Assembly: GCA_905339405.1 (NCBI GenBank)
Contig: CAJPGC010000004.1
Span: 1 to 64,000, forward strand
Direction: 5' to 3'
From: an uncultured bacterium
GTDB lineage: Bacteria > Desulfobacterota > GWC2-55-46
Length of the DNA: 64,000 nucleotides
Each line of letters begins with the position of its first letter. Within the stretch, counting starts at the first letter, position 1. Under the pieces are notes generated by a model. That model worked only from the letters and a program-made list of their open reading frames with translations. It ran no database searches and was not told where the DNA came from. The position numbers and the translations under genes were made by a program. Below are positions 51,201 through 58,123 of the stretch, piece after piece.

Positions 51201-51474
51201 GGAGCGCGTATGCAAGATCATCCTCGCCGCATCGGAGCGCCTGATCGCGAGCGGAAAGGCACGCGAAGCGGCCGAGTACCTCCAGGCCGGCCTCGAGGTC
51301 GACGGCTGCGCAGAGGCCCTGTGCCAGAAACTTCTCGAGATATACAAAGACGGCGGCAGGCGCCTGGAGGCCCTCGCCATCTTTGAGAAGCTCAAGACCT
51401 CCCTTTCTGCGAAGCTCGCTGCGGAACCCGCGCCGGCCACAAGGGCCATCATCGACAGCCTTACCGGAAAATAA
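48280..51474 (+). CDS. MalT-like STAND ATPase with C-terminal SARP/BTAD DNA-binding module
   Basis: A 1064-residue transcription factor. The N-terminal NTPase has the P-loop GPPGAGKT (43-50), Walker B-like CIVIDNYNEVP and the MalT-type ATAGGWAAGLAIIL sensor. A winged helix and a long helical TPR-like region (about 330-800) follow. At the C terminus an OmpR-type winged helix (about 825-915; VRALGHFEVWKDEQKI, LWPDAEGDAAHSAFATTLHRLRQLIG) joins a bacterial transcriptional activation domain (about 920-1060; ALYRGDFL). In AfsR and similar SARPs this module is N-terminal, so the order here is reversed. A direct repeat of SARP type lies 6 bases after its stop, upstream of the PilZ gene. The inducer is unknown. 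Confidence 0.9.
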   Translation: MTRSRVSSIAKITRPGFSRVCLRKRLFARLEKGRAGRAVWVSGPPGAGKTILVSSYIEAKGLNCLWYRADGADADPATFFYYLSQAAAKAAPARKKPLPLFTPEYAHGIAVFSNRFFEELYSRLKPGTCIVIDNYNEVPLSCAFHEAVKEGLSVLPDSMSAVIISRGGAPPSFTRLLASGSMEVIGAEELVLTPDESRRIAEIKLGKKAAKKDSDALLATAGGWAAGLAIILEEERSGKGGLSGEDARGRVFGYFAAEFFNRMDERAKSLLLKTSILREFDSATAGRVSGIREAAQMLAELHRGNFFTERRLLSRPVYQYHPLFREFLLEQLENSYGEDGLRQLRMRAASVLEELRNSEEAIELLAAASEWDDLARVLKNCAGELIAQGRHRRLGHWLGSIPEWKLKTDPWLLYWSGAAGLPAAPIEARKRLAAAYRLFKGLKDIAGLYLTWSAIADTFYYEWKDFRPLDGWIRELDRLRKLYPSYPSREIEARVVSAMFGVLVFRQPENPHLPLWEERVREIIFKSAGSASNIFIGNNLVFYYLWTGAYAKARVVLENLSGPLETRGADLPSIMWCIVNALYNFHVSSYDEALSWVRKGLAASDESGIQLLKAKLFGLGSLSSLMGQRPLKEAEAFSRGMGEALDRSNSFDLIYYHQQASRIALSKKDLSGALENIRIASGYAEKLGAPFLEALTEVIFAYYLVEAGEAQEAKKRLAHVKRLAAETRSSLLEYISLVTGAQLLLDARKERECLKSLSRALALGKKNGLRFLTVNLPESSSRLLAVAVKNAVEPGFTAELIRSNSLVCPDPEIENWPWQLKVRALGHFEVWKDEQKIQFTRKAQQKPFELLKAVITLGCRAVGERAITDMLWPDAEGDAAHSAFATTLHRLRQLIGGEKVLELKNGKLTLDPKYCWIDAWALEAALKKAEASAKAGLPENALKHIDDALALYRGDFLEADADMPWTAQARERLKERVCKIILAASERLIASGKAREAAEYLQAGLEVDGCAEALCQKLLEIYKDGGRRLEALAIFEKLKTSLSAKLAAEPAPATRAIIDSLTGK

Positions 51475-51480
51475 TCCAAC

Positions 51481-51515
51481 CTGTAACCAATCTGTAACCA
51501 CCTGCGTGTTAGATT
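51481..51515 (+). promoter_or_regulatory. SARP-type direct repeat and -10 box upstream of the PilZ gene
   Basis: CTGTAACCA occurs at 51481-51489 and again at 51492-51500, so TGTAACC heptamers repeat with an 11-bp period and a 4-bp gap. SARP activators bind heptamer repeats of just this spacing, with the last repeat about 8 bases before -10. Here TAGATT (51510-51515) follows after 9 bases. No -35 box is evident, as expected for activator-dependent SARP promoters. Confidence 0.65.
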
Positions 51516-51575
51516 CTTTAGACCCTGCCACGGCCGCGGGACCTTAAGCACCCAAGACCAACTACGAGGTATCCT

Positions 51576-52208
51576 GTGCTCAAGACCGAATGTCCGAGGT
51601 GCAAAGGCTGGGTCACGCTCCCTTTCCAGACAGGGGCGACCGAGATCGTATGCGCGTCCTGCTCACACTCCATGCCGGTAAAAGACGTACACGTATCAGC
51701 CGGGCCGTTCATGATCTACCGCGACGTGCTGACCGGCAGCCTCATCAAATACAAGAGGCTGCTGGCCGAAGCCGAAGTAGAAATAGACGGGCTCAAGAAA
51801 AAGGACGCCTTGACCGGCAACTACGGCGTCTCGATAAAATCCCTGAGCCTGTTCATCGAAAACCTCAAGGAACTGCTCGACGGCTGCAGGTTCGACCCCA
51901 GGCATCCCATATCGGAGGCCGCCGAGACTGAGTATATGCTCGACGGCAGGAGCTACAAAGGTTCCCTGGTGAACGTGAGCGTGACCGGGGCCTGCCTTGA
52001 CACGAAAAAGAACTCCGAGCGCACCCGGCTGTGGAGCGAGATATCCGTGCGGCTTGCCGGCAAAGACAGGGAATTTCTCATACCCGGCAAGATAATGTGG
52101 ATAGGCAAGAGCAGCCTAATCGGCGTTAAGTTCACCGACGTCGACGATGATACAAGAGAGTTCCTCAAGTCTTTCATAATCGAAAAGAGCCTTCTCCTCG
52201 GGAAATAG
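51576..52208 (+). CDS. Zinc-ribbon PilZ-domain protein
   Basis: A 210-residue protein. It starts with a zinc ribbon (CPRC...CASC), then a helical middle (about 55-110), then a PilZ-like barrel (about 115-205) with the second c-di-GMP motif as NVSVTG. The usual N-terminal Arg-x3-Arg of PilZ is not present (the region reads YMLDGRSYKG), so c-di-GMP binding is uncertain. The start is GTG with GAGG 6 bases upstream. It is probably the first target of the SARP-like activator, through the repeat at 51481, and is followed 26 bases later by radC. Confidence 0.78.
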   Translation: MLKTECPRCKGWVTLPFQTGATEIVCASCSHSMPVKDVHVSAGPFMIYRDVLTGSLIKYKRLLAEAEVEIDGLKKKDALTGNYGVSIKSLSLFIENLKELLDGCRFDPRHPISEAAETEYMLDGRSYKGSLVNVSVTGACLDTKKNSERTRLWSEISVRLAGKDREFLIPGKIMWIGKSSLIGVKFTDVDDDTREFLKSFIIEKSLLLGK

Positions 52209-52234
52209 AAGGCACCTGGACAGGTACTCCCAAG

Positions 52235-52945
52235 ATGAAAAAAACCAGCAAGCCCGCTGCCCCCGGCGTTGCCGAACGGCGCTCCGGCGAACGGCTCCTC
52301 GAGATGCTCGAATCGCTCCTTTCATTCGCGGTACCGGCCAGGAAGGCCGGCCCCCTGGCCCGTGCCCTCAAAGAGCGGTTCGGCGGCATACGCGGCGTAC
52401 TGGACGCTTCCGGCGAGGAGCTCGTAAAGGTCGAGGGCATGAACGGGAAGGCGGCCTCCATCATCATGCTGATGAAGCCGCTGGCAAGGACGTATCTCAA
52501 GGAGAGGATAGCCGACAGGGACATAATAAAAGACCCGAGGGACGTCATCAATTACCTCAGGCTTGCCCTCTCCGGCGAAAAGGTCGAGAAGTTCATGGGC
52601 CTCTACCTAAACTCGAGGAACGAGCTCCTGGCGGTGGAGGTGCTGCACGAGGGCACGCTTACCCATGCCCTGGTCTACCCGAGGAAAGTAATAGAGCTCG
52701 CCATGAAGCACAACGCCAGCTCAGTCATATTCGTCCACAACCACCCGGGCGGAGACCCCTCTCCCTCGATGGCCGACCGTCTTTTGATGAGGAGCCTGGA
52801 GAAGGCGGCCGCCACCGTCGACATAACCGTCCACGACCACATGATAATCGGCAGGAACAGACACTTCAGCGCCAGGGCGAACGGCTGGCCTTTCGAGAAT
52901 TCGCCCGCGTTCCAGAGAGCTGCGGAAAGCGGCGAGCCGGACTGA
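52235..52945 (+). CDS. radC: RadC/JAB-domain protein
   Basis: A 236-residue protein with an N-terminal helix-hairpin-helix (about 30-85, VKVEGMNGKAASII) and a C-terminal JAMM domain whose metal motif is VHNHPGGDPSPSMAD (His-x-His-x7-Ser-x2-Asp). The role of RadC proteins is unsettled. Some are linked to phage or restriction islands, but this one has no such neighbours. It follows the PilZ gene and may belong to the same SARP-controlled transcript. It converges with the Ste24-like gene with only 14 bases between stops. Confidence 0.92.
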   Translation: MKKTSKPAAPGVAERRSGERLLEMLESLLSFAVPARKAGPLARALKERFGGIRGVLDASGEELVKVEGMNGKAASIIMLMKPLARTYLKERIADRDIIKDPRDVINYLRLALSGEKVEKFMGLYLNSRNELLAVEVLHEGTLTHALVYPRKVIELAMKHNASSVIFVHNHPGGDPSPSMADRLLMRSLEKAAATVDITVHDHMIIGRNRHFSARANGWPFENSPAFQRAAESGEPD

Positions 52946-52959
52946 AAGGCCTGCCGCGC

Positions 52960-54219
52960 TTATCTGTACGTCCACTGCTTCGCGGCCTTCCTTATCTCCC
53001 TGACCCTTTCGACGACCGGCGGGTGCGAGTAGTAGAAAGCCGCGTACAAGGGGTGCGGGTGCAGGTTTGAAAGGTTGTCCTTTGAAAGCTTCACCAGCGA
53101 CCTGGTGAAAGCCTCCGGGTCTCTTGAAAGCTCTATCACGAATCTATCGGCCTCCCTCTCGTGTCTCCTGGAAAACCATGAAAAAAACGGCGTAAAGGGG
53201 AAAGCGGCAACGGGCGCTAAAAACCCGAGCATGACAGCCTCGCCGAAAAACGAAGAGCCCGGCATATTGAAGAGTTCCTCCAGCAGCCCGCTTCCAAGCA
53301 GCAGCCATGCCGCGAAGAGGACGGCGAGAGCTGCAGCCTCCATAAGCACGACCCCCTTCATGAGGTGCCTGCCCTTCCAGTGGCCTGTCTCGTGCGCAAG
53401 CACCGAGACTATCTCGTCGTTGTCGAGCCGCTTGAGGAGCGTATCGTAAAGGACTATCCTCTTGACGCTCCCGATGCCGGTAAAGTACGCGTTCGTGTGG
53501 GAAGTCCTCCGCGAGGCGTCCACCTTCTGCACCTTCGCCACGGTTATTCCGGCCTTCGCGAGCACCTCCAATATCCTCTCCTTCAGTGCCGGGTCCTCGA
53601 CCTCCTCGAACCTGTTGAAGAGCGGCTCTATCACGTGCGGCGACAAATACATCATGAAAATGCTGAAGGCGAAGAAAAAGCCCCACACCCAGAGCCACCA
53701 GAAGTCCGGGCTCGCCTTTATTATCCAGAGCGCGGCTCCCAGGAGGACGCCGCCCAAGACCGTCGTGAGCAGAAGGGATTTGGCCCAGTCTGAAAGCCAC
53801 AGGCTTGCCGTCATGTTCGAAAAACCGTACTTCTTTTCTATGACGAACGCGCGGTATAGGGAGAACGGGGCGGAAAGAACTGCCTCCGCGTAGATGAGGA
53901 GCATGAAAAAAACTAAGCCGTGGACGATGAACGGCAGCCCGAAAGAGGCCAGCCACCCGTCATAACTCCTGAGCGCCAGGACGACAAAGGCGGCTGCTAA
54001 GAGCGCGCCGAAGACCGACTCGAACAGGGCAAAGCGCGACCCTTCCACCGTGTACTCCCGCATCCTCTCCAAAAGGCGGCCGTCAACGTGCCCTTCAAAG
54101 CCGGGAGGGACAGCACCGCCCGCGGCCTCAAGGTGCCTGACGTTCAGGAGCGAGAGCGCCCACCCGGCCCCCATGACGAGGAAATAAAGCGAGAGAGCAA
54201 TATAAATGGAGTAGTCCAT
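52960..54219 (-). CDS. Ste24-like M48 membrane protease
   Basis: Multi-pass CAAX-protease-type metallopeptidase of 419 residues. About seven transmembrane segments surround the zinc motif HETGH (SVLAHETGHWKGRH), with the third ligand in the RREHEADRF-type helix (RHEREADRFVIEL). The region DASRRTSHTNAYFTGIGSVKRIVLYDTLL is the conserved Ste24 substrate-loop block. In bacteria its substrates are unknown, and envelope protein turnover is likely. The ATG at 54219 was chosen because it opens the first helix, and an upstream start at 54261 adds a polar leader. It is a second M48 protease besides htpX. Confidence 0.92.
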   Translation of the reverse strand: MDYSIYIALSLYFLVMGAGWALSLLNVRHLEAAGGAVPPGFEGHVDGRLLERMREYTVEGSRFALFESVFGALLAAAFVVLALRSYDGWLASFGLPFIVHGLVFFMLLIYAEAVLSAPFSLYRAFVIEKKYGFSNMTASLWLSDWAKSLLLTTVLGGVLLGAALWIIKASPDFWWLWVWGFFFAFSIFMMYLSPHVIEPLFNRFEEVEDPALKERILEVLAKAGITVAKVQKVDASRRTSHTNAYFTGIGSVKRIVLYDTLLKRLDNDEIVSVLAHETGHWKGRHLMKGVVLMEAAALAVLFAAWLLLGSGLLEELFNMPGSSFFGEAVMLGFLAPVAAFPFTPFFSWFSRRHEREADRFVIELSRDPEAFTRSLVKLSKDNLSNLHPHPLYAAFYYSHPPVVERVREIRKAAKQWTYR

Positions 54220-54254
54220 ACCGGATTCTACCAGAGCATCACGATTCACGCAGT

Positions 54255-54282
54255 TTGACAAATATGAGAATACTATGATAAC
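54255..54282 (+). promoter_or_regulatory. Possible promoter of the exported-protein gene
   Basis: TTGACA (54255-54260) is perfect, and GATAAC (54277-54282) follows after 16 bases. The start codon of the plus-strand gene is 108 bases downstream. Confidence 0.4.
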
Positions 54283-54389
54283 TTTTCATTTTCAAATCAG
54301 ATAAATGGCTGATTTCCCCAGTGAAGTAGCCGCGCCCTCTCCTGGCGCGTCTTTGCTCGTTTTCGCTGCAAACAATTAGCGGACCCATC

Positions 54390-55433
54390 ATGCACAAGCG
54401 GCTCTGGAAAATCTCCGCCCTGCTGGCTTTCCTTGCAGCGCCCTCCTTCGCGGACGCCGACGCGCTCTGCAACTACGACGATACGCTCAGAATGGACAAC
54501 TACCTTAAAAAAGGTAAAGAGGCCGAAAAAGCCGGGAAGACTAGGGACGCCCTCCTTTTCTTCAAGGCTATCGACGATTTTTGCGGCAACGGCGTCGAAG
54601 CGGTAAGCTCCATGAAGCGCATCGGCTTGAAGTTCGGGGCCAGGGCCGAAAAGAGGGACCGCCTCGTCTCCAAGGAAGGTCTTTTCACGAAAGTGGCGGA
54701 CGAGGACTGCCGCAGGTGGAAAAGGTACAGCGGCATGGAGACGAACCCGTACGAGCATTCCGTGCCGGGCCATTGCACCACCGAATCGGGCGGCATGAGG
54801 GTCGAGATCAACCAGCAGGCAGGAGCCTTCGACTGGTATGAGGGCACCTTCAATTACAGGGAGGCAGACCTCGCCATGCTCAAGGCTATAACCCAGAAAG
54901 CCGGAGACACGGGCCGCTATGAGCGCGCGTTCAGGCACTTCGAGGGGCGCAAGAAACTGAACGCCACAGGGTACAGGCCCGACCCCGGGCACCTCGCCGA
55001 ACTCGAAAAAATGGCTGCCGACAACCTCGATTCGGCGCTCGCCCTGGAGGAGAAGGAATACGCCACGCTCAAACAGACGAGCAGGTCCGTAAAGACCCTC
55101 GAGACGGCCCTCAAGTGGGCTTCCTTCATAAATGAGAACGCGAAGGAACGGGTAGTGGTCAGGGCGGTTGCCAGGGCCGACGCGGCCTTCCAGTCAGATA
55201 CGCCCACGGGCCTTCTCGACGCGCTAGCGTACCTGAGCTTCGCGGATAAGAGCGAACAGAAATCAGTCGTAATCACAAGGGCAGCCGAGCTGGGACAGGC
55301 CGCCCTGGAGAAAAAAGATTACGAACTGGCGGAAAAATACTTCTTCGCGGCGGGCAACGAAGAGATGGCCGAAGCCGCCAAAAAACTCTCCGAGACATAC
55401 AGACAGCAAACCACTCCGAAGAAACAACCTTAA
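54390..55433 (+). CDS. Exported helical protein of unknown function
   Basis: Not recognised. The 347-residue precursor has a signal peptide (HKRLWKISALLAFLAAPSFADA). The mature protein is highly charged and helical, with TPR-like segments (NYLKKGKEAEKAGKTRDALLFF and EKKDYELAEKYFFAAGNEEMAEAA split along the chain) and four Cys in the first third (ALCNYD, DFCGNG, EDCRRW, GHCTTE), able to form two disulfides in the periplasm. It ends in a Lys/Pro-rich tail. It is monocistronic and followed by an array of hairpins. Confidence 0.7.
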   Translation: MHKRLWKISALLAFLAAPSFADADALCNYDDTLRMDNYLKKGKEAEKAGKTRDALLFFKAIDDFCGNGVEAVSSMKRIGLKFGARAEKRDRLVSKEGLFTKVADEDCRRWKRYSGMETNPYEHSVPGHCTTESGGMRVEINQQAGAFDWYEGTFNYREADLAMLKAITQKAGDTGRYERAFRHFEGRKKLNATGYRPDPGHLAELEKMAADNLDSALALEEKEYATLKQTSRSVKTLETALKWASFINENAKERVVVRAVARADAAFQSDTPTGLLDALAYLSFADKSEQKSVVITRAAELGQAALEKKDYELAEKYFFAAGNEEMAEAAKKLSETYRQQTTPKKQP

Positions 55434-55452
55434 GCTGATATCTGGCTAACTC

Positions 55453-55602
55453 TTGAGAGAACCTTTTTGTAAAAAGTTTCTCTCAAACTCTCTCCAAAAA
55501 CTTTTAGTTCTTCCTGACAGAACCCCCTTAAGGGGGTTCTGTCAGGAACTTGAAGTCTTTGAAGGGGGTCTGGGGGAAAGCTTTCTACAGAAAGTTTCCC
55601 CC
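55453..55602. repeat. Array of three strong hairpins
   Basis: Three inverted repeats stand in a row. TTGAGAGAACCTTTTT pairs with its near-complement at 55453-55486 (one mismatch). At 55511-55548 TTCCTGACAGAACCCCCTT is followed by its exact reverse complement, a perfect 38-bp palindrome. At 55572-55602 GGGGGAAAGCTTTCT pairs with AGAAAGTTTCCCCC, with one bulge. The first may end the upstream transcript, but the set exceeds what termination needs and resembles a dispersed palindromic repeat. The gap holds no gene. Confidence 0.75.
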
Positions 55603-55623
55603 ATAAAGAATTAACCAATCCAG

Positions 55624-57957
55624 CTAAAAGGCTGCCCCGCCGGAGGCGTCCGCCTCGTTCTTGGTATTGAGCGGCTCGGCGGGCGAAGGGCGGACGACCC
55701 TTCCTTCGAATTTTTCCTTACCGAGCTTCAGGAATTCCGCGTAGCTTCTCAAAACTCTTTTTACATATCCCCGGGTCTCTTCGTAGGGGATGGATTCAAC
55801 GAACTCGTCGGTTTCTCCCGGGAGGGCCGCCGCCCACCGTGCGGCGGCGTTTGGTCCGGCGTTATAGCCCGCTATGGCGAGGACCGCGTCCCCGTTGAAC
55901 CTCTTAAGTATCTGGCCGAGGTACCACGAGCCGAACCTGATTGACGTGCCTGGGTCCAGCAGGCTCCCCTTCCTGAATCCTTCCCCGAGCTCCTTTGCTA
56001 TCTGCTTGCCTGTCGAAGGCATTATCTGCATGAGGCCGAGCGCGCCTACCGGTGAGACGGCTCCGGGGTTGAAATGGCTCTCCTCCCTCATGACGGCGGC
56101 AACGAGGTACGGGTCGGCGGCTTCTGATGGAGCCTTTTCCTTTACCGATTCCACCAGCCTCATGGGATACCCGAGCGGCAGGTGCTCTTTTTCATTGGAG
56201 CCTGAAAGATGGACCCTGTAAATCCTGAAGGCCCTGTAAAAGTCGCTCGCGTCGTACAAAAGGTTGGCAAGCTCCACGAGAGCGGCCTTGTCTTCGGAAT
56301 GGTTCCTGGCCAGCAAGTCAATCTCGGTGGAAGCCTGCTCGCTGAGGCCGAGGAGCAGCAGCTCTTCTGCAGCCTGATAGCGGGGCGAGCGCCTGAAGGT
56401 CATTTCGGCGGATGCCGCTGGAAGCTCCTGCTTGAGCTCGGGAGGCATTACTGCAGAGACTGCCTGTACTTCAAAGGGCGCGCCTGCGGCCGCCTGAACG
56501 CCCTGGCCCTGTCCGGGGCGCCTGACCTCGGCCATGAGGCAGTAGAATGACTGCGGGGCCGACGAGCAGACGCGCTCGAAAAGGACACCTGCCTCTTCGC
56601 TCCTGCCGAGCCTCTCGGCGGTGCGGGCTTTCCAATACAGGAACTGGCCTGAAAGCCTGCCCTTCGGCCTCGATTCGAGGTACATTGAAAAATCGTCGTA
56701 GGCGTCGATGAGCCTGCCCGAGGTGTACGCCTCCCAGCCTATGCTCCAGAAGGCCTCTTCCGAGACGGCGCTCCCGGCGAACTCTTCGAGCACGGCCCTG
56801 TAGGCCAGCGCCGCGCCTTCCGGGTCCTTGCCGGATTTGAGCTTCGCTATGAGCAGCAGTGCCTTGGCGCGCTCGTCGCTCCTGGGATAGCTTTTCGACA
56901 GCTGCTTTTCAGACTCGAAGACCCCTTCTTCCCTGCCCTGCCTCATCGAGACAAGCGCGAGGTAATAGAGCGCTTCTGCCTTCTTCGAAGGCTCCTTCAG
57001 GGAAAGGTACTCCCTCAAGGCCTTTTCGCCCTCTTTATAGCGCTTGAGCCTGATATTGGCCACGGCCGTCCGGAAAAGCGCCCTGTCCCTGAAGGCGCCA
57101 TCTTTCAATAAAGTGGCGTAGCCGGAGAGCGCCTTGTCGTAGCTGGCCGAGACGAAGAAGTTCTCGGAGCGCCTGAACCTCTCGCCGGGGCTGAAGGCCC
57201 CGGTATTGTCCGCCCCGAAATCGAGGCGAGAGAGCAGTTTGTCGGACTCATGAGCGGACTGCGAAAGCGGGTAGCCGGTCGAGACTTCCTTTAGAGGGGA
57301 GAGCGCCTCCTCTTCGAGGCCCTGCCCCATGAGGGATTTGGCGAGCTTGAGGTTGGCTTCAGGGATAAGAGAGCTCTTCGGCCACCCGGAGATGAACTGC
57401 CTGAAAGCCTTGGAGGCCTCTTCAAGGCTGCCCGCGTTGAAAAGGGCCGAGGCCTTCCTGAAAGCGGCGCGCTCCCTCAACGCCGAGGACGGATAGGATG
57501 ATATAATAAAACCGTAGGTCCCGGCCGCCTCTATGAAGCGGCCGCTTTTTACGAGCGCCTCCGCCTGGAAAAACAGTATATAATCATCGATGGCTTCCAA
57601 CCCGGCGGCCTCCTCGATTAAAACGGAAGCCTCGGCGCGCCCCTCCTCCAGAGAGATGAGCCCCAGGAGGAGGTCAGCCCTTTTTTCCCAGGGCGTGCCG
57701 GGGTAAAGCGAGCGTACCTCGCCGAGAGAACGCCTGGCCTCGGCCGTGTTGCCGAGCCCCTTCATCTTCACGGCGAACGCGAACAACCGCTCCGCCTCCG
57801 GCTTATATGTTTGTCCGGTCGATTCAGGCTGCTGCAAAAGGACGCTCGAGGTATCGACGACAAAGGCCGATGGCTCCCCGGCGGGGAAAAAAACGAAGAC
57901 AGACGCGATTAAGGCGGCCGGAACGAAAACCGAACGAAGGCCCTTAAATTTTATCAT
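55624..57957 (-). CDS. Soluble lytic murein transglycosylase with TPR superhelix
   Basis: Periplasmic peptidoglycan-cleaving enzyme of 777 residues. A signal segment (VFVPAALIASVFVFFPAG) is followed by a long alpha-superhelical region of TPR-like repeats (about 40-590). The SLT domain (about 610-740) has the catalytic Glu in VMREESHFNPGAVSPVGALGLMQ, split here, then IAGYNAGP. The start at 57957 is set by GGAGG 9 bases upstream and by the promoter just before it. Longer in-frame extension to 58125 crosses the promoter and is rejected. It is divergent from glgP. Confidence 0.92.
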   Translation of the reverse strand: MIKFKGLRSVFVPAALIASVFVFFPAGEPSAFVVDTSSVLLQQPESTGQTYKPEAERLFAFAVKMKGLGNTAEARRSLGEVRSLYPGTPWEKRADLLLGLISLEEGRAEASVLIEEAAGLEAIDDYILFFQAEALVKSGRFIEAAGTYGFIISSYPSSALRERAAFRKASALFNAGSLEEASKAFRQFISGWPKSSLIPEANLKLAKSLMGQGLEEEALSPLKEVSTGYPLSQSAHESDKLLSRLDFGADNTGAFSPGERFRRSENFFVSASYDKALSGYATLLKDGAFRDRALFRTAVANIRLKRYKEGEKALREYLSLKEPSKKAEALYYLALVSMRQGREEGVFESEKQLSKSYPRSDERAKALLLIAKLKSGKDPEGAALAYRAVLEEFAGSAVSEEAFWSIGWEAYTSGRLIDAYDDFSMYLESRPKGRLSGQFLYWKARTAERLGRSEEAGVLFERVCSSAPQSFYCLMAEVRRPGQGQGVQAAAGAPFEVQAVSAVMPPELKQELPAASAEMTFRRSPRYQAAEELLLLGLSEQASTEIDLLARNHSEDKAALVELANLLYDASDFYRAFRIYRVHLSGSNEKEHLPLGYPMRLVESVKEKAPSEAADPYLVAAVMREESHFNPGAVSPVGALGLMQIMPSTGKQIAKELGEGFRKGSLLDPGTSIRFGSWYLGQILKRFNGDAVLAIAGYNAGPNAAARWAAALPGETDEFVESIPYEETRGYVKRVLRSYAEFLKLGKEKFEGRVVRPSPAEPLNTKNEADASGGAAF

Positions 57958-57982
57958 GGGCAAGGCCCTCCAAATTGTGCGC

Positions 57983-58011
57983 ATTATATCACAACGGCTG
58001 GCCCCTTCCAA
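57983..58011 (-). promoter_or_regulatory. Promoter of the lytic transglycosylase gene
   Basis: On the minus strand TTGGAA (58011-58006) and a perfect TATAAT (57988-57983) are 17 bases apart. TTGTG-N10-CACAA (57975-57994) overlaps the -10 box and may be an operator. The start codon is about 20 bases after the predicted start site. Confidence 0.8.
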
Positions 58012-58047
58012 CGTGATATTAGTCTGTTCGGAGCCGGAAATTTGCTC

Positions 58048-58075
58048 GTGACAACCGTTTTTCCTGTTGTATAAT
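58048..58075 (+). promoter_or_regulatory. Promoter of glgP
   Basis: GTGACA (58048-58053) and TATAAT (58070-58075) are 16 bases apart. The inverted repeat ACAAC-N10-GTTGT (58051-58070) spans the spacer. The transcript would begin near 58082, about 42 bases before the start codon. Confidence 0.7.
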
Positions 58076-58123
58076 GCTTTTTTCTGGATGAAGAAGAACG
58101 AATAATCCTGTAAAGGAACTGAC

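Noticed and set aside
52235-52945. RadC as a marker of a mobile or defence island
   Set aside because: No integrase, restriction gene, phage gene or tRNA attachment site is nearby, and composition matches the neighbours.
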